From JABDNZ01 sp050049805 (GTDB lineage: Bacteria; Gemmatimonadota; Gemmatimonadetes; Longimicrobiales; Gaopeijiaceae): a stretch of DNA of 5,567 bases. A model generated the notes under the pieces. That model was not told where the DNA came from. It searched no databases and saw nothing but the letters and a program-made list of their open reading frames with translations. Positions 1 to 5,218 of this stretch are shown piece after piece (position 1 is the first letter of the stretch; each line of letters starts with the position of its first letter). The stretch covers positions 1 to 5,567 of the forward strand of contig JASFVN010000299.1 of assembly GCA_050049805.1 (NCBI GenBank). The letters are read 5' to 3'. The translations under genes and the position numbers were made by a program.

Positions 1-300
1 GTCGGGTCGAAGCTCAAGCCGGGCATGTTTGCCAACCTGACCATCGAGGTCAGCAAGAACGGGATGGCGCTGGTAGCTCCGTCCGACGCGGTTCTCGACG
101 ACTCGGGCGAATACCTGGTCTTCGTCAGGGTGGACGCGAACCGCTTCCAGCCTCGGCATGTGACCCTCGGAACCCGTGAGAACGGGCTGGTGGAAGTCGT
201 GTCGGGCCTGGACGAAGGTGACGTGGTTGTCACGAACGGCAACTTCCAGCTCAAGTCCAAACTCTACGAAGCCATCCTGGAAGCCGGACACGTCCACTGA
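1..300 (+). CDS. RND efflux periplasmic adaptor (membrane fusion protein), C-terminal part
   Basis: This is the last 99 residues of an adaptor subunit that bridges an RND inner-membrane pump to an outer-membrane channel in the periplasm. The frame is open from the first base, so the start lies upstream of the window. The visible part begins in the membrane-proximal beta domain with SKLKPGMFANLTIEV, a form of the LRPGM(F/Y) segment usual in HlyD/CzcB-type adaptors. It continues with APSDAVLDD and the closing pattern 'V..G...G.VEV.SGL.EGD.VVTNG.F.L' seen in many RND adaptors. It ends in GHVH, a small histidine-containing tail that might touch metal, though this is speculative. The pump gene follows 19 bases after the stop, so the two are almost certainly co-transcribed and work in one complex. 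The family assignment is firm; the substrate cannot be told from this fragment. Confidence 0.9.
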   Translation, partial: VGSKLKPGMFANLTIEVSKNGMALVAPSDAVLDDSGEYLVFVRVDANRFQPRHVTLGTRENGLVEVVSGLDEGDVVVTNGNFQLKSKLYEAILEAGHVH

Positions 301-308
301 CCGTTGGC

Positions 309-312
309 GGAG
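309..312 (+). promoter_or_regulatory. Shine-Dalgarno site of the RND pump gene
   Basis: GGAG lies seven bases before the ATG at 320. It supports that ATG over the longer open frame, which reaches back to an ATG at 176 inside the adaptor gene. The extra 48 codons of that longer frame would encode a Trp/Ser/Arg-rich peptide unlike any RND N-terminus, whereas MINRIIRYSLDHR is a normal one. Confidence 0.7.
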
Positions 313-319
313 AACCGCA

Positions 320-3300
320 ATGATCAATCGCATCATCAGGTATTCCCTGGACCATCGTCTGCTGACGGTCTTTCTCGTTGTCCTTGCCTCCATCGTCGGG
401 GTCTTTGCCGCCGTGAGGATGCCGAAAGACATCTACCCGGACCTCAGCCCTCCCGTCGTCACCATCGTGACCGAAAACGAGGGGATGGCGGCGGAGGACG
501 TGGAACGGCTGATCTCCTTCCCCCTGGAGGCACTCCTGATCGGGGCTCCCCACGTCGCCCGGGTCCGGTCCGAGTCCGGCACCGGCGACTCGGTAGTGAC
601 GGTGGAGTTCGAGTGGGGGACCGACATCTACCTGGCCCGGCAGATCGTCTCGTCCCAGTTGGATATCGTGGCCGGGAGCCTCCCCGCGGGCACGGAAGGG
701 CCTCATCTGGGGCCCGTATCCTCCAGGATGGGGGAAGTCTTCGAGTTCGCCGTGGTCGGGGAGGCTATCGATCCCCTGGAGCTTCGCTCCATCGCCGACT
801 GGACGATCCGGTACCGGCTCCAAGGCGTCCCTGGGATCTCCTTTGTCATCAACTTCGGAGGGTTCGTAAAACAGTTTCAGGTCTACCTGAGGCCTGAGCT
901 TTTGAAGCACTATGACATCACCATCGACGACGTCCGGGAAGCCGTCGAAAACAGCAACCGAAACTTCTCTGGCGGGATTCTGGCCCGGGGAGCGGAGGAA
1001 GAGCTCATCAAGGGAATCGGGAGGATCACGGGCCTGGAGGACATCGAGGGAATCGTCATCACCTCCAGGAACAATGTTCCGGTTCGGGTCAGGGATGTGG
1101 CCGAGGTCCGGGTCGGTGGGAAATTCCGCCGCGACGACGCGAGCTACAACGCCGAGACTGCCGTGGCCGTCACGGTCCAGAAGCAGTATGGCGGGAACAC
1201 CTTGGCCGCCATCGGGCGGGTGAAGGAGGTCCTGAGCCAGATCGCGCCGGACCTGCCCCCGGGAGTTCGAATCGAGCAGTTCTACGACCAATCCATCCTG
1301 ATCGCAAAGTCCATCGGCCATGTGAATCGATCCATCATCGAGGGAGCGATCCTCATCATGCTGGTCATGGTGGTCTTCCTCTGGGACATTAGGAGCTCCT
1401 TGATCGCCGGCCTCACCATTCCCCTCTCGATTCTGATTGCCCTGATCATCCTGTGGCTCTTCCGGGTCGATCTGACCGTGATGTCGTTGGGGGGCCTGGC
1501 CATCGGCGTCGGGAAGGTGGCCAGCGGCACCATCATCATGGTGGAGAACATCGTCCGTGTCCTTCGGGAGAAAAAGGGAGAGGCCTCCACCGTCGAGTTG
1601 ACGTATGAAGCGGCGAAGGATGTGGGAAAGTACCTCTTCGCCACTTGTCTCATCATTATCCTCGTCTTCCTTCCGCTCCTGAGCCTCCAGGGGATCGAGG
1701 GGGCCATGTTCAAGCCCACCGCCATCGCCGTGGCCGCGGCCCTCTTCGGCTCCTTGATCCTCAACCTCACGCTGAAGCCCCTGCTCTGCTCGGTGCTTCT
1801 CACACCCGAGTACCTGAAAGACCGGAGGAATCCCACCGTCGAGTTCCTCTCCAGCAAGTATGAACAGGCGTTGCAGTACGGGTTGGCGCGGAAGCGGGCC
1901 GTCATCATCACTTGTTTGGCGTTGACGCTCGGAGCTGCGGGGCTCTATCAACTCCTCGGAAAGGAGTTCGTCCCGCCCCTGGACGAGGGCTCCATCATGG
2001 CGTCGACTGTTTTGCTGCCGGAGACCTCTCTGCAGGAAGCGGCTCGGGTCGGGAGTCAACTGGAAGAGATGTTCCTTTCCTACCCGGAGGTCGTCTCGGT
2101 CACGCGGACCACCGGGTCGGCCGAGGGAAGCGAGCACGTTCACCCCGTCAATCACAGCCACTACAATCTGCTTTTGGTTCCGAGAGAGGAAAGGGATCGA
2201 GGCTATGAGGAGCTGACCGAGGCCATGCGGGCGGATCTCGCCCAGTTCCCGGGGGTCAGGTACATCTTCGAACAGCCCATCGCGAACAAATTGGCCGAGA
2301 TGCTGACGGGTACAGCGGGAGAGCTCAACATCAAGCTCTTCGGAACCGAGTGGAGTGTTCTCAACCAGAAGATCGAAGAGATCCGGCACGTCATGGACGA
2401 GGTCGAAGGTGTGGCGGACCTCCAGGTGGAGCAGACAGCCGGAATTCCACAGTTGGTGGTGGATCTTCGAAGGCCAGAGTTGGCTCGTTTCGGGATTCCC
2501 GTGGGGGACGTGGCAGATCTGGTCGAGACCGCCCTCAATGGCATCGAGGTCACCGATGTCTACGAGGCGGATCGGATCACCTCCATCCTACTCCGGCTGG
2601 ACGAGGAGTACCGGCACAGTGAGGAGAGGGTGAAGAGCTTGCTCGTTGACGCACCCAACGGGGAACGGATTCCCCTTTCCCAACTGGCCGATATCTACCA
2701 TGGGGAGGGGCCTCAGGAGATCCTCCGGGAGAACCTGATGCGCCGGAAGATCATTCTCTTGAACGTGGTGGATCGGGACGTGGGGAGCCTGGTCGAGGAA
2801 GCTCGTTCCAGAATCGAAGCCGAGGTGGATCTACCCCTGGGATATTTTGTCGAGTTCGGGGGATCCTACGAGAACCAGCAGCGGGCCATGCGGGATCTCT
2901 CGGTCCTGATGGTGGTGGTCCTCCTGCTCATCTTCGTGGTGCTCTTTTCCTCCTTCGGCTCCCTGAGGCAGGCGTCCCTCATCATGGCGACGATTCCTCT
3001 TTCCCTGTTCGGAGCCGTCGTCGGCCTGCTCCTGGCCGGACAGAGCATCAACGTTTCCTCCATGATCGGCCTGATTGCACTCATGGGGGTGTGCGTGCAG
3101 AACGACGTGATCCTCATCGCCAAGATCAACGAACTCTTGGCCAAGGGTCACAAGCTGAGGGACGCCGTCATGAAAGGATCCCTGACGAAATTCAGGGCTA
3201 TCTTCATGACCAACCTGGTGATGGTGGTGGGATCCATTCCCCTGGCCTTCCACGTCAGCACCGGGTCGGAGCTTCACAGGCCTTTGGCCGTGGTCTACAT

Positions 3301-3394
3301 CGGAGGTTTCCTGGGGGCCATCGCCATCCGCATGATCGCCATGCCTGTCCTTTTCGAAGCAGCCACGGAAGCGGGGAGAACGAAGACAGCCTGA
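320..3394 (+). CDS. RND-family efflux pump, inner-membrane permease (CzcA/CusA-like branch)
   Basis: A 1024-residue inner-membrane transporter, the usual length for RND pumps, expected to work as a trimer exporting substrate through the adaptor encoded just upstream. I read twelve membrane helices: one near residues 12-32, five between about 338 and 495, one at 526-546 and five between about 861 and 1012. Two large periplasmic porter/docking regions lie at about 33-337 and 547-860. Heavy-metal-branch features include GTDIYLARQ near 100-108, EFVPPLDEGS near 549-558, GSELHRPLAVVYIGG near 982-996, and the overall pattern of the first porter domain. The key oddity is in helix 4: the sequence GKVASGTIIMVEN (398-410) has Ser402 and Gly403 where AcrB has Asp407/Asp408 and CzcA/CusA have their helix-4 Asp. 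Only Glu409 is kept. CzcA's second Asp (402) aligns with Gly396. Lys957 and Thr964 match AcrB's Arg971 and Thr978. A His cluster occurs at 606-614. Substrate could be metal or organic; proton coupling may be altered or lost. Confidence 0.93.
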   Translation: MINRIIRYSLDHRLLTVFLVVLASIVGVFAAVRMPKDIYPDLSPPVVTIVTENEGMAAEDVERLISFPLEALLIGAPHVARVRSESGTGDSVVTVEFEWGTDIYLARQIVSSQLDIVAGSLPAGTEGPHLGPVSSRMGEVFEFAVVGEAIDPLELRSIADWTIRYRLQGVPGISFVINFGGFVKQFQVYLRPELLKHYDITIDDVREAVENSNRNFSGGILARGAEEELIKGIGRITGLEDIEGIVITSRNNVPVRVRDVAEVRVGGKFRRDDASYNAETAVAVTVQKQYGGNTLAAIGRVKEVLSQIAPDLPPGVRIEQFYDQSILIAKSIGHVNRSIIEGAILIMLVMVVFLWDIRSSLIAGLTIPLSILIALIILWLFRVDLTVMSLGGLAIGVGKVASGTIIMVENIVRVLREKKGEASTVELTYEAAKDVGKYLFATCLIIILVFLPLLSLQGIEGAMFKPTAIAVAAALFGSLILNLTLKPLLCSVLLTPEYLKDRRNPTVEFLSSKYEQALQYGLARKRAVIITCLALTLGAAGLYQLLGKEFVPPLDEGSIMASTVLLPETSLQEAARVGSQLEEMFLSYPEVVSVTRTTGSAEGSEHVHPVNHSHYNLLLVPREERDRGYEELTEAMRADLAQFPGVRYIFEQPIANKLAEMLTGTAGELNIKLFGTEWSVLNQKIEEIRHVMDEVEGVADLQVEQTAGIPQLVVDLRRPELARFGIPVGDVADLVETALNGIEVTDVYEADRITSILLRLDEEYRHSEERVKSLLVDAPNGERIPLSQLADIYHGEGPQEILRENLMRRKIILLNVVDRDVGSLVEEARSRIEAEVDLPLGYFVEFGGSYENQQRAMRDLSVLMVVVLLLIFVVLFSSFGSLRQASLIMATIPLSLFGAVVGLLLAGQSINVSSMIGLIALMGVCVQNDVILIAKINELLAKGHKLRDAVMKGSLTKFRAIFMTNLVMVVGSIPLAFHVSTGSELHRPLAVVYIGGFLGAIAIRMIAMPVLFEAATEAGRTKTA

Positions 3395-3454
3395 TTCCCC
3401 GGCTCGGGTGGCGTCGATCCCTCGGGAGAGGCCTGCCCTCAGCATCCCCTGCCA

Positions 3455-3492
3455 GTCCGATCTGGCCGCATACGGCCTGGCGGATCGGGGAC
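3455..3492 (+). other. Compound stem-loop downstream of the pump gene
   Basis: CCGATC (3457-3462) can pair with GATCGG (3483-3488). Inside it, GGCCG (3464-3468) pairs with CGGCC (3473-3477) around a CATA loop, with an uneven internal loop of one base against five. The outer GT/AC pairs (3455-3456 with 3491-3492) can extend the stem across a two-G bulge. No T-run follows, so it is not a standard intrinsic terminator. It could protect the 3' end of the efflux mRNA, help Rho-type termination, or be a REP-like element. The pairing is seen; the role is inferred. Confidence 0.4.
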
Positions 3493-3564
3493 TCCGCTCT
3501 CACTCCCAAGCCACGCGCACACACCGAGGGAAGGACGGCCACAAAGGCTAAAAACACATTAATA

Positions 3565-3593
3565 TTGCGTAACAAGAAAGATAAACTTATCTT
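3565..3593 (+). promoter_or_regulatory. Candidate sigma-70-type promoter of the nucleotidyltransferase unit
   Basis: TTGCGT (3565-3570) and TATCTT (3588-3593) are separated by 17 bases, the ideal spacing. They match the TTGACA/TATAAT consensus at 3 and 4 of 6 positions. They sit in the only strongly AT-rich patch of the window, right before the start codon. Transcription would be expected to begin around 3599-3601, essentially at the GTG start, so the mRNA may be leaderless or nearly so. Box matches are modest and housekeeping promoters in this unknown lineage may differ. Confidence 0.45.
3578..3593. promoter_or_regulatory. Perfect palindrome, probable operator
   Basis: AAGATAA (3578-3584) and TTATCTT (3587-3593) are exact inverted repeats separated by AC. 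The 16 bp dyad overlaps the candidate -10 box and ends five bases before the GTG at 3599. A dyad in this place is the classic layout of a repressor site. The winged-helix protein encoded second in this unit is the natural candidate to bind it, as antitoxins of AbiE-type modules bind inverted repeats in their own promoters. As an RNA hairpin it would have an impossible two-base loop, so a DNA-binding site is more likely. Confidence 0.5.
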
Positions 3594-3598
3594 AAAGC

Positions 3599-4183
3599 GT
3601 GGACGAACTTGCTTTTGAAGAACTGGAACAGCTCTTTGCCGCCCTGGGCCAGCACTTGAACGCCGCCGGGGGGTCGGCTGCCATCGTCGTTGTTGGGGGA
3701 AGCACCCTTGCATACCGGGGCTGGGTGGACCGTACCACGAAGGACGTCGACGTAATTGCGCAGGCGACCGTCTCACCATCTGGAAAAAGCCTTTGTTCAG
3801 CTGACCCCCTGCCTAAGGCCCTCGTGGATGCTGTCAAACGTGTCGCCCGGGACTTTGGATTGTCGGAAGACTGGCTGAACACCGCCATCGGCGCACAATG
3901 GGATTTCGGACTTCCAGCGGGATTCGCCGAGGAGATCGAATGGCGAGAATTCGGCCCGCTGACCGTGGGGTTTGCTGGCCGACAGTCAATCATCGCCTTG
4001 AAGCTTTTCGCAGCCGTCGACCAAGGGCCCGAGAGCGTTCACTTACAGGACCTCATCGCTCTGGAGCCTCGTTCGAGTGAACTGGAGCGGGCCGTTGCTT
4101 GGGTATTGTCCCAGGACCAGGCTGAGGCGTTCCCCGCTCTAGTCGAGGAAGTGAAGGAATATGTCCGACGTGCCCTTGGCTAA
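3599..4183 (+). CDS. Nucleotidyltransferase-fold protein, AbiEii/DUF6036-like
   Basis: A 194-residue cytoplasmic protein of the polymerase-beta-like nucleotidyltransferase superfamily. The strand IVVVGGS (29-35) carries the GGS nucleotide-binding motif, and TKDVDVIA (47-54) carries the paired metal-binding aspartates Asp49 and Asp51, with Arg45 and Lys48 just before. Further family-like segments are LSEDWLN (88-94), LPAGFAEEIEW (105-115) and the helical end motif LKLFAAVDQG...DL (134-152), with Lys135 and Asp151 in the places AbiEii/DUF6036-type enzymes keep theirs. The third carboxylate is not obvious; Glu113 is a guess. Relatives include AbiE-type toxins, which block growth by modifying RNA such as tRNA, but the target here is unknown. 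The GTG start is forced: an in-frame TAA lies at 3593-3595, only six bases before it. No Shine-Dalgarno site precedes it, so translation may be leaderless. The next gene overlaps its end by 23 bases, showing one operon. Confidence 0.8.
   Translation: MDELAFEELEQLFAALGQHLNAAGGSAAIVVVGGSTLAYRGWVDRTTKDVDVIAQATVSPSGKSLCSADPLPKALVDAVKRVARDFGLSEDWLNTAIGAQWDFGLPAGFAEEIEWREFGPLTVGFAGRQSIIALKLFAAVDQGPESVHLQDLIALEPRSSELERAVAWVLSQDQAEAFPALVEEVKEYVRRALG
4145..4151 (+). promoter_or_regulatory. Shine-Dalgarno site of the second gene in the nucleotidyltransferase unit
   Basis: GAGGAAG lies inside the end of the nucleotidyltransferase gene, nine bases before the ATG at 4161. A second purine run, GAAGGAA (4153-4159), sits closer to the start. 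The strong site contrasts with the absence of one on the first gene, so the downstream protein may be translated more efficiently than the enzyme. That would suit an antitoxin made in excess, but this is inference. Confidence 0.55.
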
Positions 4184-5129
4184 CGCAGCGACACAGGCGA
4201 GAGAAGCGTCGATCCGACTCTGTTGGACCCAGTGGCGGTCGATGGGCTCTCTCGGGTCTCCGGCGGGGACCAGCCGGGCCGAAGCAATCATCGATCCAGA
4301 AGCCCTCATCCTGCTCAGTCTCTATTGTCAGCACGAGGAGCGAAGGCTCACCGACATGGTGGCTTGGTGGGCCAAGGTGGGCTCTCGCCTTACCAGCCTT
4401 CAGAGGATGCGTCAGGTCGCGAGGCGGTTTCCAGGCCACACAGGAACGGATGGGTTGGAGTTCTTCGCTAGCCTAGCGGATGCGTCGGGCGATCGTCGCT
4501 GGAGAAGGCAGGCGCCGGCCCCTGTTCCTGAGTGGGTAAGGCCAGCAAAGGGGCCTGAAGAGCCGATGTTGATCGAATCGAGCGCACTTTGGCCAAGGCT
4601 TCGCGCGGCTTTCGGCGTGGGTGCAAAGGCCGACATTCTCGTGTTCCTGTTGGGTTTGCAGGGGGCCTGGGCGAGCGCAAAGGTGATCTCTTTTGCAACT
4701 GGGTACAGTTCTGTCGCAATTCGAAGGGCCGCAGGAGAGATGGCCCTAGCCCACTTGATTCGGGAGGCAGATGGGCGTCCTGCCGAGTACGTTGCGCCGG
4801 CACGCCAATGGGCGGAATTACTAGAGCTTTACCCTGCCGCTGACAGGGAACCGAAACATCCTCAGACGCCAGCTTGGAGGTTTTGGGCCGAGATCTCCGC
4901 GTTCTTGGTCGGAGTGGTGGAGTTGTCCCACCGGAGCCACGATGACCAGCCTCCTGGCCCGTATGTGATTGCCTCCAGGGCCAGGGACCTGGTCGAGCGT
5001 CATAATCGGGCGTTCAGCTTCAACAGCATCCCGACCCCACCGCCGAACGCCTTCCTTGGCCGCCAAATGGAGGATGGCTTGGAGGAGACCGTGAGGATCG
5101 TCTCAGATTGGATCGCAGATTCGGTCTAG
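4161..5129 (+). CDS. Uncharacterised protein with probable winged helix-turn-helix, partner of the nucleotidyltransferase
   Basis: A 322-residue soluble protein that I cannot assign to a named family. The first ~120 residues are mostly helical, with DPEALILLSLYCQHEERRLTD near 45-65, a Trp pair at 69-70 and LTSLQRMRQVARRFPG near 77-92. A Pro-rich linker follows (about 118-135). Residues about 156-213 read as a winged helix: KADILVFLLGLQG (156-168), ASAKVISFATG (171-181), a recognition-like helix SSVAIRRAAGEMALAHLI (183-200) and a wing ADGRPAEYVAP (203-213). The last ~80 residues are helical with a Trp/Phe-rich patch (PAWRFWAEIS, 237-246). No signal peptide or membrane helix is seen. The gene begins inside the end of the nucleotidyltransferase gene, so the two are translationally linked. 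The likely role is DNA-binding repressor and/or antitoxin for that enzyme, by analogy with AbiEi. The alternative is an effector or regulator unrelated to toxicity. Third codon positions in its first 60 codons are somewhat less GC-rich (about 70%) than in the first 50 codons of the pump gene (about 80%). Confidence 0.75.
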   Translation: MSDVPLANAATQAREASIRLCWTQWRSMGSLGSPAGTSRAEAIIDPEALILLSLYCQHEERRLTDMVAWWAKVGSRLTSLQRMRQVARRFPGHTGTDGLEFFASLADASGDRRWRRQAPAPVPEWVRPAKGPEEPMLIESSALWPRLRAAFGVGAKADILVFLLGLQGAWASAKVISFATGYSSVAIRRAAGEMALAHLIREADGRPAEYVAPARQWAELLELYPAADREPKHPQTPAWRFWAEISAFLVGVVELSHRSHDDQPPGPYVIASRARDLVERHNRAFSFNSIPTPPPNAFLGRQMEDGLEETVRIVSDWIADSV

Positions 5130-5218
5130 ACTTCCAGGAAGACGCCTGGGAGTGATCGTGTTCTCACCTCTTCATTCATCTCCCCGGTGGGCCCGTTTTC
5201 TGATCGCTCAAGCGACCT
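5130..5218. other. Convergent intergenic gap with two weak stem-loops
   Basis: The plus-strand unit and the minus-strand gene end facing each other. Just after the plus-strand stop, TTCCAGG (5132-5138) can pair with CCTGGGA (5145-5151) around a six-base loop, with one G-T pair. Just after the minus-strand stop, GATCGC (5202-5207) can pair with GCGACC (5212-5217) around TCAA, also with one G-T pair. Neither is followed by a T-run in its own direction, so I list them only as possible weak or Rho-assisted termination sites. Confidence 0.35.

Larger units (their letters stand above)
3395..3598. other. Intergenic gap with a composition break
   Basis: I see no convincing gene here; the frames crossing it on both strands look like continuations of shadows of the flanking genes. 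The first ~145 bases are GC-rich and include a compound stem-loop (3455-3492). From about 3541 the composition drops to roughly 28% GC, holding a promoter-like pair of boxes and a perfect palindrome just before the next gene. The gap separates the efflux operon from the nucleotidyltransferase unit, which therefore probably has its own promoter. Confidence 0.8.

Noticed and set aside
176..319. Upstream extension of the pump gene by 48 codons
   Set aside because: It overlaps the adaptor coding region in another frame, encodes a peptide unlike RND N-termini, and the ATG at 320 has its own ribosome site and a normal N-terminal sequence.
1523..1525. Ser402 as evidence that the pump is a pseudogene
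   Set aside because: The frame is intact over 1024 codons, all other family regions are present, and the adaptor gene is intact where visible, so a variant pump is the simpler reading.
251..2389. A 712-codon open frame on the minus strand opposite the pump gene
   Set aside because: It lies wholly antisense to a clear RND gene, is extremely rich in Asp, Gly, Pro, Arg and His without any recognisable domain, and is what a high-GC third-position codon bias creates on the opposite strand.
2831..3445. A 204-codon minus-strand open frame over the 3' end of the pump gene
   Set aside because: Antisense to conserved pump sequence, His/Asp/Gly-rich with no domain; a codon-bias shadow.
3091..3618. A plus-strand open frame running across the gap between the pump and the nucleotidyltransferase
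   Set aside because: Its first half is an out-of-frame reading of the pump gene and its second half runs through the AT-rich promoter patch; the composition is Arg/His/Pro-rich with no recognisable motif.
3255..3779. A minus-strand open frame bridging the gap
   Set aside because: It overlaps the antisense of two well supported genes and shows Arg/Pro/Ser-rich low-information sequence; no ribosome site or domain was seen.
4053..4439. A 128-codon minus-strand open frame opposite the winged-helix gene start
   Set aside because: Antisense to the operon junction and without domain features; the plus-strand reading has coupled starts, a ribosome site and coherent protein sequence.
5181..5200. C/G-run followed by TTTTC as a plus-strand intrinsic terminator
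   Set aside because: The best stem is only about three base pairs before the short T-run, too weak to call.
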